Assembly (NCBI RefSeq): GCF_030317035.1
Contig: NZ_JASZYK010000019.1
Location: forward strand, 61,475 to 125,474
DNA: 64,000 nt
Source: Variovorax sp. J22G73
GTDB lineage: Bacteria; Pseudomonadota; Gammaproteobacteria; Burkholderiales; Burkholderiaceae_C
Reading direction: 5' to 3'
Below, one piece after another: positions 26,864-36,877 of the stretch. The stretch's first letter is position 1. Every line of letters begins with the position of its first letter. The notes beneath the pieces are model-generated. The model searched no databases and was not told the DNA's origin. It saw nothing but the letters and a program-made list of their open reading frames with translations. The position numbers and the translations under genes were made by a program.

Positions 26864-29800
26864 ATGGCACGCTTCTTCATCGACCGGCCCATCTTCGCGT
26901 GGGTCATCGCCATCGTCATCATGCTGGCGGGGGCGCTGTCCATCGGCACGCTGCCGCTGGAGCAATACCCCGACATCGCGCCCACCAAGGTCTCCATCAA
27001 CGCCACCTACCCGGGCGCGTCGGCCAAGACCATCGAAGACTCGGTCACCCAGGTCATCGAGCAGAAGATGAAAGGGCTCGACCGGCTGACCTCGATGTCC
27101 TCGAGCAGCACCTCCTCGGGCACCGCGCGCATCGAGCTCACCTTCGAGGCCGGCACCAACGCCGACGTGGCGCAGATGCAGGTGCAGAACAAGCTGCAGC
27201 AGGCCATGTCGCAGCTGCCGCAGTCGGTGCAGAGCCAGGGCGTGACGGTCACCAAGTCGGGCACCGACTTTTTGATGATCGTCTCGCTCACCTCGCAGGA
27301 CGGCAGCGCCTCGGCCACCGACATCGGCGACTACATCTCCAGCAGCCTGCTCGACGTGGTGAGCCGCATCGACGGCGTGGGCGACGTGCAGGCGCTGGGC
27401 TCGGGCTATGCCATGCGCATCTGGCTCGACCCGTCGAAGCTGCAGAAGTACGCGCTGATGCCGTCTGACGTGACCAGCGCGCTCACCAGCCAGAACACCG
27501 AGGTGTCGGCCGGCCAGCTCGGCGCGCTGCCCGCCACCGCGGGCCAGCGGCTCACGGCCACCATCACCGCGCGCAGCAAGCTGCGCACGGCCGACCAGTT
27601 CCGCGAGGTGATCGTCAAGTCGGACAGCGCGGGCTCGGTGGTGCGCCTGGGCGACGTGGCGCGCATCGAGCTGGGCAGCGAGAGCTACACCATCAACACC
27701 CGCTTCGACGGCAAGGCCTCCGCCGGCATGGGCGTGAAGCTGGCCACCGGCGCCAACGCGCTCACGGTGTCCAACGCGGTGAAGGCCAAGCTCGCCGAGC
27801 TGGAGCCCTTCTTTCCGAACCGGATGACGGCCGTGGTCGGCTACGACACCACGCCCTTCGTGCGAATTTCCATCGAGGAGGTGGCCAAGACGCTGGTCGA
27901 GGCGATGGTGCTGGTGGTGCTCATCATGTACCTCTTCCTGCAGAACCTGCGCGCCACGCTGGTGCCCGCCATCGCGGTGCCCGTGGTGCTGCTGGGCACC
28001 TTCGGCGTGCTGGCGCTGCTGGGCTACTCGATCAACACGCTCACCATGTTCGGCATGGTGCTGGCCATCGGCCTGCTGGTGGACGACGCCATCGTGGTGG
28101 TGGAGAACGTGGAGCGGCTCATGGCCGAGGAAGGGCTCTCGCCCAAGGAGGCCACGCGCAGGTCGATGCGCGAGATCACCGGCGCGCTGGTGGGCATTGC
28201 GCTGGTGCTGTCGGCGGTGTTCATTCCCATGGCCTTCTTCGGTGGTTCCACGGGCGTGATCTACCGGCAGTTCTCGGTGACCATCGTGGCGGCGATGCTG
28301 CTGTCGGTGGTGGTGGCGCTCACGCTGTCGCCGGCGCTGTGCGCCACCTTGCTCAAGCCGCCCGCCGAGGGTGGACATTCACCGCGCTCGGGCCTGTCGG
28401 GACGCTTCTTCGGCTGGTTCAACCGCAGCTTCGATCGCAACGCCGAGCGCTACCGCTCGGGCGTGGGCGGCCTGCTGCGCCGCGGCAAGCGCAGCCTGCT
28501 GGTGTACGCGCTGCTGGCGGGCGTGATGGCGCTGACCTTCATGCGCCTGCCCACCTCCTTCCTGCCCGACGAAGACCAGGGCACGCTCATGACGCAGGTG
28601 AAGCTGCCCGCCAGCGCCACCGACGAGCAACTGCAGCAGACCATGAAAAGCTTCGAGGCCTACCTGGCCGCGCAGAAGGAGGTCAGCCACTTCATCACCC
28701 TCAGCGGGCTGAGCGGCGACCAGGCCACGGGCAACGCCTTCATCACGCTGAAAGACTGGAGCGAGCGTGGCGGCAAGGGGCAGGACGCCGCCTCGCTGGC
28801 GCGCCGCTTCACGCAGGAGATGTCGGCGCGCGCGGGCAACGCCAGCGTGTTCGTCATGCTGCCGCCGGCGGTGCGCGGCCTGGGCTCCAACGCGGGCTTC
28901 GATGTGCAGCTGCAAGACCTGGGCGGCATCGGCCACGACGCGCTGGTGAAGGCCCGCGAGCAGTTCCTGGCGCTCGCGCGCAAGGACCCGGCGCTCAGCC
29001 AGGTGCGCAGCAACAACCTGGACGACACGCCGCAGTTCGCCATCGACATCGACGACCGAAAGGCGGCCGCGCTGAGCCTCTCCACGGCCGACATCAACGA
29101 CACGCTCTCCAGCGCCATGGGCGGCAGCTACGTGAACGACTTCGTGAACAACGGCCGTGTGAAGAAGGTCTACGTGCAGGCCGACGCGCCCTTTCGCATG
29201 CAGCCCGACAGCGTGGACAGCTGGTACGTGCGCAACGCCAGCAGCGAGATGGTGCCGTTCTCGGCCTTCGCGAGCAGCCGCTGGACCTATGGTTCGCCGC
29301 AGCTGTCGCGCTACAACGGCATGTCGTCGTTCGAGCTCATCGGCGACCCGGCCGCGGGCGTGAGCTCGGGCGCGGCCATGGCGGCGGTGGAGCGCATCAT
29401 GAAGCAGCTGCCGCAGGGCATCGGCTACGAATGGGCGGGCAGCTCCTACCAGGAGCGGCTGTCGGGCTCGCAGGCGCCGCTGCTGTACGCGGTGTCGATC
29501 CTGTTCGTGTTCCTGTGCCTGGCCGCGCTGTACGAAAGCTGGTCGGTGCCGTTCTCGGTGATCTTGGTGGTGCCGCTGGGCGTGCTGGGCGCGGTGCTGG
29601 CGACGAAGTTCGCGGGGCTGTCGAACGACGTGTACTTCCAGGTGGGGCTGCTGGCCACGGTGGGGCTGTCGGCGAAGAACGCGATCCTGATCGTGGAGTT
29701 CGCCAAGCAGCTGCAGGACGAGGGCATGGCCCTGGTCGACGCCACGCTGCAGGCCGTGCGCCTGCGGCTGCGGCCCATCCTCATGACCTCGCTGGCCTTC

Positions 29801-30046
29801 ATGTTCGGCGTGCTGCCGCTGGCGCTGAGCACCGGCGCGGGCTCGGGCAGCCGGCGCGCCATCGGCGTGGGCGTGCTGGGCGGCGTGGCGAGCGCCACGG
29901 CGCTGGGCATCTTCTTCGTGCCGCTGTTCTTCGTCGTCATCCGGCGCTTCTTCGCGCCGAAGGGCCAAACGCCGTTCCAACCCGGCTCCACTGCGGCGCA
30001 GATGCCGCCCTCACTCCGCGAAGCCCCCGAGGCGGGAACACCATGA
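26864..30046 (+). CDS. RND efflux transporter permease (AcrB/MexB-like)
   Basis: 1060 residues, the usual length for hydrophobe/amphiphile efflux pumps. It starts ARFFIDRPIFAWVIAI and has the proton-relay aspartate pair in GLLVDDAIVVVENVE, the repeated halves with 12 membrane helices and the GLSAKNAILIVEFA segment with the relay lysine. It exports drugs, bile-salt-like compounds or similar by proton exchange. The C-terminus overlaps the outer-membrane gene as ATGA. Confidence 0.97.
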   Translation: MARFFIDRPIFAWVIAIVIMLAGALSIGTLPLEQYPDIAPTKVSINATYPGASAKTIEDSVTQVIEQKMKGLDRLTSMSSSSTSSGTARIELTFEAGTNADVAQMQVQNKLQQAMSQLPQSVQSQGVTVTKSGTDFLMIVSLTSQDGSASATDIGDYISSSLLDVVSRIDGVGDVQALGSGYAMRIWLDPSKLQKYALMPSDVTSALTSQNTEVSAGQLGALPATAGQRLTATITARSKLRTADQFREVIVKSDSAGSVVRLGDVARIELGSESYTINTRFDGKASAGMGVKLATGANALTVSNAVKAKLAELEPFFPNRMTAVVGYDTTPFVRISIEEVAKTLVEAMVLVVLIMYLFLQNLRATLVPAIAVPVVLLGTFGVLALLGYSINTLTMFGMVLAIGLLVDDAIVVVENVERLMAEEGLSPKEATRRSMREITGALVGIALVLSAVFIPMAFFGGSTGVIYRQFSVTIVAAMLLSVVVALTLSPALCATLLKPPAEGGHSPRSGLSGRFFGWFNRSFDRNAERYRSGVGGLLRRGKRSLLVYALLAGVMALTFMRLPTSFLPDEDQGTLMTQVKLPASATDEQLQQTMKSFEAYLAAQKEVSHFITLSGLSGDQATGNAFITLKDWSERGGKGQDAASLARRFTQEMSARAGNASVFVMLPPAVRGLGSNAGFDVQLQDLGGIGHDALVKAREQFLALARKDPALSQVRSNNLDDTPQFAIDIDDRKAAALSLSTADINDTLSSAMGGSYVNDFVNNGRVKKVYVQADAPFRMQPDSVDSWYVRNASSEMVPFSAFASSRWTYGSPQLSRYNGMSSFELIGDPAAGVSSGAAMAAVERIMKQLPQGIGYEWAGSSYQERLSGSQAPLLYAVSILFVFLCLAALYESWSVPFSVILVVPLGVLGAVLATKFAGLSNDVYFQVGLLATVGLSAKNAILIVEFAKQLQDEGMALVDATLQAVRLRLRPILMTSLAFMFGVLPLALSTGAGSGSRRAIGVGVLGGVASATALGIFFVPLFFVVIRRFFAPKGQTPFQPGSTAAQMPPSLREAPEAGTP

Positions 30047-31554
30047 CCCTTGTGCACCTTCGACTTTGTGCGCCGGCCGCCGCCGCGCTCGCGCTGCTGG
30101 CCGGCTGCGTCAACCTCGCGCCCGTCTACTCGCGGCCGGACGCGCCGGTCGCCTCGGCCTGGCCCACTCCGGCGGCCACCAAGGCCGACGCGGCCACGCC
30201 CCTCGCCAGCCTCGCCGGCTGGCAAGACTTCATCACCGACGCGCGGCTGCGCCGCACCGTCGCGCTGGCGCTGGCCAACAACCGCGACCTGCGCGTGGCG
30301 GTGCAGAACATCGAGAAGGCGCGCGCGCAGTACGGCGTGCAGCGCGCCGAGCTGTTCCCCAGCATCGCGGCCACGGCCGGCGCCACGCGCCAGCGCACCT
30401 CGGCCGCCGCGAGCAGCAGCGGCACCTCGGCCATCGGCACGCAGTACAGCGCGGCGCTGGGCTTCAGCAGCTACGAGCTCGACCTGTTCGGGCGCGTGCG
30501 CAACCTGAACGAGGCGGCGCTGCAGAGCTACCTGTCGACCGAGGCCACGCGCCGCGGCACGCAGATCAGCCTGGTGGCGGAGGTGGCCTCGGCCTGGCTC
30601 ACGCTGGCAGCCGACCACGCGCGGCTGCAGCTCGCGCAGGACACGCTGGCCAGCCAGCAGCGCTCCTACGCGCTCACCGGGCGCATGCACGCGCTGGGCG
30701 CCAGCTCGGCGCTGACGCTCGCGCAGGCGCAGACCACCGTGGACTCGGCGCGCGTGGACGTGGCCAGCTACACCGCGCAGGTGGCGCTGGACCGCAACGC
30801 GCTCGACCTGCTGGCCGGCGCCACGGTGCCCGACGACATGCTGCCCACCCCCGGCACCCCCGACACCCGCGGCGCCCCGGACACTCCAGCCGCCCCATCG
30901 GCCGCCACGCCGGCCAGCGCCCTGGTGGACGTGCCCGCCGGCCTGCCCTCGGCGCTGCTGCAGCAGCGGCCCGACGTGCTGGCCGCCGAGCACACGCTGC
31001 AGGGCGCCAATGCCGACATCGGCGCCGCGCGCGCGGCTTTCTTCCCGAGCATTTCGCTGACGGCGAGCGCGGGCGCGTCGAGCACGGCGCTGTCGGGCCT
31101 GTTCAAGGGCGGCAGCGACGCGTGGAGCTTCGCGCCCTCGCTCAGCCTGCCGATCTTCAACGCGGGCAGCAACCGAGCCAGCCTGGACGCGGCCAAGGCG
31201 CAGCGCGAGATCGAGCTCGCCACCTACGAGAAGACCGTGCAGACCGCGTTCCGCGAAGTGGCCGACGCGCTGGCCACGCGCGCCTCGCTGGGCGAGCAGC
31301 TGGCGGCGCAGCAGTCGCTGGTGGACGCCACGCAGAAGAGCTACACGCTGTCGAACGCGCTGTACCGCAACGGCAGCTACAGCTACCTGGAGGTGCTGGA
31401 CGCGCAGCGCTCGCTGTACACGGCGCAGCAGACGCTGATCGGCCTGCGCCTGTCGGAGCAGAGCAACCGCATCACGCTCTACAAGGTGATGGGCGGCGGC
31501 GGCAACACCGCGAACGAGCAGACGCAGGCCGAGACCACGGCCTCGGCCCGCTGA
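30043..31554 (+). CDS. Outer-membrane efflux lipoprotein (NodT/OprM family)
   Basis: 503 residues. The lipoprotein signal ends LLAGC (Cys22). Two OEP repeats carry the typical NNRDLRVAVQNIEKARAQYG and RPDVLAAEHTLQGANADIGAARAAFFPSI segments. A Pro/Thr/Ala insertion lies between the halves (about 265-290). It forms the trimeric channel with the adaptor and pump encoded upstream. A weak inverted repeat without a T-run follows the stop. Confidence 0.95.
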   Translation: MTLVHLRLCAPAAAALALLAGCVNLAPVYSRPDAPVASAWPTPAATKADAATPLASLAGWQDFITDARLRRTVALALANNRDLRVAVQNIEKARAQYGVQRAELFPSIAATAGATRQRTSAAASSSGTSAIGTQYSAALGFSSYELDLFGRVRNLNEAALQSYLSTEATRRGTQISLVAEVASAWLTLAADHARLQLAQDTLASQQRSYALTGRMHALGASSALTLAQAQTTVDSARVDVASYTAQVALDRNALDLLAGATVPDDMLPTPGTPDTRGAPDTPAAPSAATPASALVDVPAGLPSALLQQRPDVLAAEHTLQGANADIGAARAAFFPSISLTASAGASSTALSGLFKGGSDAWSFAPSLSLPIFNAGSNRASLDAAKAQREIELATYEKTVQTAFREVADALATRASLGEQLAAQQSLVDATQKSYTLSNALYRNGSYSYLEVLDAQRSLYTAQQTLIGLRLSEQSNRITLYKVMGGGGNTANEQTQAETTASAR

Positions 31555-31599
31555 ACCGGACGCCGGGTGCCAGATGTCCGGCGCCCTATGCCCGGAACG

Positions 31600-32091
31600 T
31601 CAGCCTCGCGTGGCGTTCTCTTTCATCTTGGCCAACGCGATGGCGATGGCCGCGCCGCCCAGCGTCTTGATCAGCCCCGAGTGCTGCGCATAGAACTGGC
31701 TCACCTGGTCGATCACGCCGGCATGCTGCTGCTCGGCGTGCGCGGCAATCTCGGTGACCTGCGCGGGCGAGAGCTGCGAGGCCTGGTCGGGCGTGACCTG
31801 CGTCTGCCCCGGCTGCAGCAGGCGCCCGAGCACGCCACCGGCCAGCGCCGAGGCGGCCGCCGGGCCGAGCGTGGCCAGGATCTGGTTGAGCACGCCGGCC
31901 TGCTGCGTCGGCGTCGACTGGCCGAACAGCTTGCCCACGGTGTCGCCGAAAGGCGGCGTCTGGTCGGAGCGCATGGCCGCGGCGAGCCCCGCGCCGAGCT
32001 CGTCGGTGGAGGCGTGCTGCGCGACCTGGTCGATGTGGGCGTCGGCGTCGTGGTTGCCGATGGCCTGCTGGAGGATGTCGAGTAGCCCCAT
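31600..32091 (-). CDS. YidB/DUF937-like protein of unknown function
   Basis: 163 residues, starting MGLLDILQQAIG as in YidB/DUF937-like proteins. The body is Ala/Gly/Gln-rich and helical (LGPAAASALAGGVLGRLLQPG), ending with a hydrophobic stretch SGLIKTLGGAAIAIALAKMKEN. No signal peptide and no catalytic motif. The function is unknown. It stands alone between the efflux operon and an acyl-CoA synthetase; four 11-bp tandem repeats lie upstream. Confidence 0.6.
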   Translation of the reverse strand: MGLLDILQQAIGNHDADAHIDQVAQHASTDELGAGLAAAMRSDQTPPFGDTVGKLFGQSTPTQQAGVLNQILATLGPAAASALAGGVLGRLLQPGQTQVTPDQASQLSPAQVTEIAAHAEQQHAGVIDQVSQFYAQHSGLIKTLGGAAIAIALAKMKENATRG

Positions 32092-32149
32092 GGGAAAGCT
32101 CCTGGTTGGAATCGAGGTGCCGCGGGTGCACGTTGGCCTGCGGCGCGTG

Positions 32150-32193
32150 CGTTGCCCGTGTGTTGCCCGTGCATTGCCCGTACGTTAGCCGTC
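32150..32193. repeat. Four 11-bp tandem repeats
   Basis: The units CGTTGCCCGTG, TGTTGCCCGTG, CATTGCCCGTA and CGTTAGCCGTC follow without gaps, 59 bp upstream of the minus-strand YidB-like gene. They lie in a 256-bp intergenic region (32092-32347) that otherwise shows nothing recognisable. The spacing is one helical turn, so they could be stacked protein sites, or simple slippage. Confidence 0.6.
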
Positions 32194-32347
32194 GTCGCAG
32201 CAAAAAGCGGCCACGATGCAAGCGGCTGCGCGCGGCCATGGTGGCGCCGCCTGGCTGAGCGGCAACTGACGCGTCGCCAAGGCGCTGGCCGAAAAACATG
32301 GCTCCGCTATCCTGCCGGCTGGCCAAGATGGAAGGACCGACTCTCTC

Positions 32348-33937
32348 ATGCACCCCGTTTTTCAAGCCGCGATGGAACGCGAATTCGGCGCCATTGCCGA
32401 CCTGGTTCGCCTCCACGCCCAACACACGCCCGAGCGCCCCGCCCTGGCCGACGCGCAGCACACGCTGGACTACCGCGCGCTCGACGCGCTGATGGACCGC
32501 ATCGCCGCCAGCCTGCAGCGCGACGGCCTGCAACCCGGCGACGCCATTGCCGTGTGCGCGGCCTCGTCGGTGAACTACGCGGCCGTGTTCCTGGGCGCGC
32601 TGCGCGCGGGCGTGGCCGTGGCACCGCTGGCGCCCGGCTCCACGCCCGCCAGCCTGGCGCGCATGATGTCCGACGCCGACGCGCGCCTCCTGTTCAGCGA
32701 CGCCTCGGCCGCCGAGGTCATCGGCCCCGCGGTGCCGGGCGGCATCGGCCGCATCGCGCTCGACGGCTCGCAGGTGGGCGCCGCGTTCGAGGCGTGGCTG
32801 GCACCGGCCGGCGCCCGGCCGGCACCAGTGGAGGCGCAGCCCGCGTGGCCCTTCAACATCATCTATTCGTCGGGCACCACCGGCGAGCCCAAGGGCATCG
32901 TGCAGGGCCACGGCATGCGCTGGGCCCATGTGCAGCGCGGCGCCAAGTACGAGTACGACAGCAGCACCGTCACGCTGCTGTCGACGCCGCTCTACTCCAA
33001 CACCACGCTGGTGGTGTTCTTCCCGACCATCGCCTTCGGCGGCTGCGTGGTGCTGATGCCCAAGTTCGACGCGCTGGGCTACCTGCAGCTGGCGGTGAAG
33101 CACGGCGTGACGCACACCATGCTCGTGCCGGTGCAGTACCAGCGGCTGATGGCGCACCCGCGCTTCGGCGAACACGACCTGTCGAGCTACAGGTTCAAGT
33201 TCAGCACCAGCGCGCCCTTCAACGCGGCGCTGAAGGCCGACGTGCTCAGGCGCTGGCCGGGCGGGCTCATCGAGTTCTACGGCATGACCGAGGGCGGCGG
33301 CACCTGCATCCTGGAGGCGCACCTGCACCCGACCAAGCTGCACACCGTGGGCCAGGCCGCGCCGGGCAGCGACATCCGCCTGATCGACGAGGCGGGCAAC
33401 GAGCTGCCGCGCGACCAGCTCGACGCCAACGGAGAGGTGGCGGGACATCCCGCCGGTGAGGTGGTGGGCCACTCCGCCGGCATGATGACCGGCTACCACC
33501 GCCAGCCCGAGAAGACGCGCGAGGCCGAGTGGTTCGACGCCACGGGCAAGCGCTTCATCCGCACGGGCGACGTGGGCCGCTTCGACGCCGACGGCTTCCT
33601 CACGCTGTTCGACCGCAAGAAGGACATGATCATCAGCGGCGGCTTCAACATCTACCCGAGCGACCTCGAGGCCGTGCTGCGCGGCCATGCCGCGGTGGCC
33701 GACGTGGCGGTGGTCGGCGTGCCTTCCGAGCAATGGGGCGAAACGCCGGTGGCCTTCGTGGTGCGCAAGGACGGCGACGCCACCACCGAGCAGGCGCTGT
33801 TGCAGTGGACCAACGACCAGCTCGGCAAGACCCAGCGCCTGGCGCGGCTGCGCTTCATCGACGAGCTGCCGCGCAGCGCCATCGGCAAGGTGCTCAAGCG
33901 CGAACTGCGCGAACTTCGCGAACGCGACCCCGGCTGA
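32348..33937 (+). CDS. Class I adenylate-forming enzyme (acyl-CoA synthetase)
   Basis: 529 residues. The AMP-binding P-loop motif is YSSGTTGEPKGI, A5 is FYGMTEGGG, the A7 region is IRTGDVGRFDADGFL, A8 is DRKKDMIISGGFNIYPSDLE, and the catalytic lysine is in the C-terminal PRSAIGKVLKREL. It activates a carboxylic acid to an acyl-CoA; the chain is not predictable. Oddity: residues about 363-378 (EVAGHPAG, EVVGHSAG) are a direct 8-residue duplication encoded by two similar 24-bp units at 33434-33481. Confidence 0.92.
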   Translation: MHPVFQAAMEREFGAIADLVRLHAQHTPERPALADAQHTLDYRALDALMDRIAASLQRDGLQPGDAIAVCAASSVNYAAVFLGALRAGVAVAPLAPGSTPASLARMMSDADARLLFSDASAAEVIGPAVPGGIGRIALDGSQVGAAFEAWLAPAGARPAPVEAQPAWPFNIIYSSGTTGEPKGIVQGHGMRWAHVQRGAKYEYDSSTVTLLSTPLYSNTTLVVFFPTIAFGGCVVLMPKFDALGYLQLAVKHGVTHTMLVPVQYQRLMAHPRFGEHDLSSYRFKFSTSAPFNAALKADVLRRWPGGLIEFYGMTEGGGTCILEAHLHPTKLHTVGQAAPGSDIRLIDEAGNELPRDQLDANGEVAGHPAGEVVGHSAGMMTGYHRQPEKTREAEWFDATGKRFIRTGDVGRFDADGFLTLFDRKKDMIISGGFNIYPSDLEAVLRGHAAVADVAVVGVPSEQWGETPVAFVVRKDGDATTEQALLQWTNDQLGKTQRLARLRFIDELPRSAIGKVLKRELRELRERDPG

Positions 33938-33974
33938 CGCGCCGCGGCCCGAACACCGGGCACGATCGCGGCAG

Positions 33975-35447
33975 ATGAAATCCCTGCGCGGTCAGTTGCT
34001 GTTCTTCTGGGTGCTGCTGTTCGGCATGTGCGCCGCGCTGGCGGTGGTGATGCTCACGCTGTACCGCAGCAGCGCCGGCGCGCAGGTGGCCGCCGGGCGC
34101 GGCGCCACCGAGCAGTCGTGCCGGGCCATCGCGGCGCGCTATGCCAAGTCGGCCGGGCCGCCCGCCCCCGCGAAGCCGCAGGTCGACCTGCTGCAGGTGC
34201 TGCTGCAGCTGGTGCTGATCGAGACGCCGCACGTGGAAGGCGGCGTGTGGCAGGCCGCCGGCGGGCAGCTGGCCTACGCCTACCCCACCTACGAAGGCAG
34301 CGGCGTGAAGCGCGACGTGCCCGCGGCCGAGCAGCCGCTGATCGTGGAAATGGCGCAGCTCGCCGCGCGCACGCAGCAGCCGCAGACCGACGTGGTGCGC
34401 GGCAGCCGCGAGGCGCTCATCGTCTCGGCCTGCCCGCTGGCCGCCCCGGGCAACGACCTGGCCGCCTGGACCATGACCCGCACCAACGGCGGCGCGCTGG
34501 CCGCGCAGGACAGCCTGCGCACCGGCCTGGGCGTGTTGCTGCTGCTGGTGCTGGCCTCGGGCCTGTGGCTGGGCTTCATCCTGCTGCGCGGGCTGCGCCA
34601 TGTGCAGCGGCTGGAAAACCGGCTGGTCCGCGCCGAGGCCGAGGCCGCCGCCGACGGCGGCGCCATGCCCGAGCTGCCGCGCACCGGCGTGCGCGAGCTG
34701 GACCGCATCGTCGACGGCTTCAACCGCTACCGGCTGCGCTTCGAAGAGGCGCGCGCCCACCTGCGCGCGGCCGCCCAGCAGCGCAGCCGCGACCAGCGCC
34801 TGGCCGCGCTGGGCCGCATGACGGGCGGCATCGCGCATGAAATTCGCAACCCCATCGCCACCATGCGGTTGAAGGCCGAGAACGCGCTGGCCGCCACGCC
34901 CGAGCGGCAGGGCGCGGCGCTGCAGGCCATCGTCGGGCAGATCGACCGGCTCGACGGCCTGGTGCAGAGCCTGCTGGCGCTGGTGCAGCCGGTGACGCTG
35001 GCGCCGGTGGAGGTGGTGCTGCACCGCTGGCTCGACGAGCGCGTGGCCGCCGTGGCGCCCAAGGCCGACGCCGCCGGCGTGCAGGTCACGCTGCGCCACG
35101 ACGCGCCCGCCAACGCCGTGTTCGACCCGGTGCACCTGGCGCGCGCGGTCGACAACCTGCTGGACAACGCGGTGCGCCATGCGCCGCGCGGCGGGCACGT
35201 GGTGCTGGCGGCTTTGCTTGCGCAGCCGAACCTGCTGGCGATTCGCGTGGACGACGACGGCGCCGGCGTGCCCGCGTCGCTGCAGGCCAGCCTGTTCGAG
35301 CCCTTCGCCACGGGCCGCGCCGACGGCACCGGGCTGGGCCTGGCGCTGGCGCGCGAGGTGGCGCTGGCGCACAGCGGCGAGCTGCGCCACGTGCCGCTGG
35401 AGGCGGGCACCCGCTTCGAACTGGAGCTGCCATGGCACATCTGCTGA
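33975..35447 (+). CDS. Sensor histidine kinase of an NtrB-like two-component system
   Basis: 490 residues. Membrane helix at about 7-30, periplasmic region to about 180, second helix about 183-205, then a linker with HAMP character, the phospho-acceptor box GGIAHEIRNPIATMRLKAEN and an ATPase domain with DNLLDNAVRHAPRGG and GTGLGLALAREVALAHSG. It begins 37 bp after the acyl-CoA synthetase. The response regulator gene overlaps its 3' end by 16 bp, so the two are co-translated partners. Confidence 0.92.
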   Translation: MKSLRGQLLFFWVLLFGMCAALAVVMLTLYRSSAGAQVAAGRGATEQSCRAIAARYAKSAGPPAPAKPQVDLLQVLLQLVLIETPHVEGGVWQAAGGQLAYAYPTYEGSGVKRDVPAAEQPLIVEMAQLAARTQQPQTDVVRGSREALIVSACPLAAPGNDLAAWTMTRTNGGALAAQDSLRTGLGVLLLLVLASGLWLGFILLRGLRHVQRLENRLVRAEAEAAADGGAMPELPRTGVRELDRIVDGFNRYRLRFEEARAHLRAAAQQRSRDQRLAALGRMTGGIAHEIRNPIATMRLKAENALAATPERQGAALQAIVGQIDRLDGLVQSLLALVQPVTLAPVEVVLHRWLDERVAAVAPKADAAGVQVTLRHDAPANAVFDPVHLARAVDNLLDNAVRHAPRGGHVVLAALLAQPNLLAIRVDDDGAGVPASLQASLFEPFATGRADGTGLGLALAREVALAHSGELRHVPLEAGTRFELELPWHIC

Positions 35448-36847
35448 TCGTCGACGACGACGACGCGTTTCGCGACACCCTGGCCGAGACGCTGCAGGCC
35501 CTGGGCCACGGCACGGTGGCCGTCGCCAGCGGCGCCGAGGCCCTGAAGGCCGTGGAAGCAGTGGGAATGGCCACACGCGGGCGCTTCGACGCGGTGTTCC
35601 TCGACCACCGCATGCCCGGCATGGACGGGCTGCAGACGCTGGCGGCGCTGCAGGCGCGCGTGGTGCGGCTGCCGCCGGTGATCGTGCTCACCGCGTTCTC
35701 CAGCGCGGGCAACACCATCGAGGCGATGCGCCTGGGCGCCTTCGACCACCTGGCCAAGCCGATCAGCCGCGAGGCGGTGCGCGAGGTGCTGGAACGCGCG
35801 CTGCAGCAACGCACGGCGCACGGGCCGTCGGCTGCCTCGGCCGATGCCGCTGAAGAAGACGGCGGCGAGCTGATCGGCCCCAGCCACGCGATGCGCGAGG
35901 TGCACAAGCGCATCGGCCTGGCCGCGGCCAATGCGATGCCGGTGCTGGTGCTGGGCGAAACAGGCACCGGCAAGGAAATGGTGGCGCGCGCCCTGCACCG
36001 GCATTCGGCGCGCGCCGAGCGCCCTTTCGTGGCCGTCAACTGCTCGGCCATTCCGAAGGAGCTGCTCGAAAGCGAGCTCTTCGGCCACGTGCGCGGCGCC
36101 TTCACCGGCGCCACCGGCGAGCGGCCCGGGTGCTTTCGCGCGGCCGACGGCGGCGTGCTGCTGCTTGACGAGATCGGCGACATGGCGCTGGACGTGCAGG
36201 CCAAGATACTGCGCGCCCTGCAGGAAGGCGAAGTCACGCCGCTGGGCAGCCACCGCACGGTGAAGGTCGACGTGCGCGTGGTCGCGGCCACGCACCGCGA
36301 CCTGGCCGCCGCCGTGCGCGAGGGGCGTTTTCGCGAAGACCTGCTGTACCGGCTAGACGTGCTGTCGATCCGGCTGCCGCCGCTGCGCGAACGGCTGGCC
36401 GACATCATTCCGCTGGCGGAGCACTTCCTGCGGCGCGCGGCCGGGGCCGATGCTGCCGCGCCACCGAAGGCGCTGTCGGCCGAGGCGGCGCAGGGGCTGC
36501 TGAGCCATGCGTGGCCGGGCAACGTGCGCGAACTGCGCAACGTGATGGAACGCTGCCAGGCGCTGGTGCGGCACCGGGTGATCGGCGGGGCGGACCTGGC
36601 CACGGCCCTTGGAACGACGCTGCGGGCTGGGTCCCGCGTGGACACGAGCGGTGCGGGCGGTGCGGACGAAAGGCTGCCCGCCGCATGGCTCGACGGCGAA
36701 CTGCCCGCCGCCGTCGAAAAGCTGGAGCGCCTGCTGATCGCCCACGCGCTCGCGCAAACACAGGGCAACCGCGCCGAGACGGCGCGCCGCCTGGGCATTC
36801 ACCGCCAGCTGCTGTACCGCAAGCTGGCGCAGTACGGGCTCGACTGA
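35432..36847 (+). CDS. Sigma54-dependent response regulator (NtrC family)
   Basis: 471 residues. The receiver has DDDD (8-11) and phospho-acceptor FLDHRMPGMDGL. The AAA+ domain has Walker A GETGTGKE, the sigma54-contacting GAFTGA loop and Walker B VLLLDEIGDMA. The C-terminal Fis-type helix-turn-helix is QGNRAETARRLGIHRQLLYRKL. With GAFTGA intact it should activate sigma54 promoters. Two dyads and a sigma54-like promoter follow directly downstream, so the operon at 37021 is its probable target. Confidence 0.95.
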   Translation: MAHLLIVDDDDAFRDTLAETLQALGHGTVAVASGAEALKAVEAVGMATRGRFDAVFLDHRMPGMDGLQTLAALQARVVRLPPVIVLTAFSSAGNTIEAMRLGAFDHLAKPISREAVREVLERALQQRTAHGPSAASADAAEEDGGELIGPSHAMREVHKRIGLAAANAMPVLVLGETGTGKEMVARALHRHSARAERPFVAVNCSAIPKELLESELFGHVRGAFTGATGERPGCFRAADGGVLLLDEIGDMALDVQAKILRALQEGEVTPLGSHRTVKVDVRVVAATHRDLAAAVREGRFREDLLYRLDVLSIRLPPLRERLADIIPLAEHFLRRAAGADAAAPPKALSAEAAQGLLSHAWPGNVRELRNVMERCQALVRHRVIGGADLATALGTTLRAGSRVDTSGAGGADERLPAAWLDGELPAAVEKLERLLIAHALAQTQGNRAETARRLGIHRQLLYRKLAQYGLD

Positions 36848-36877
36848 GCTGAGCCGCAGGGCGCCTGGCCGGCGCGG

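Noticed and set aside
25448..28378. 976-residue minus-strand open frame opposite the efflux genes
   Set aside because: His/Arg/Ala-rich composition is that of antisense reading in GC-rich DNA. The plus strand carries full-length adaptor and pump genes.
31557..31592. GC-rich inverted repeat after the outer-membrane efflux gene, as a terminator
   Set aside because: The arms have a mismatch and no T-run follows.
31586..33733. Long minus-strand open frame opposite the acyl-CoA synthetase
   Set aside because: No motif, biased composition, and it conflicts with a well supported plus-strand enzyme.
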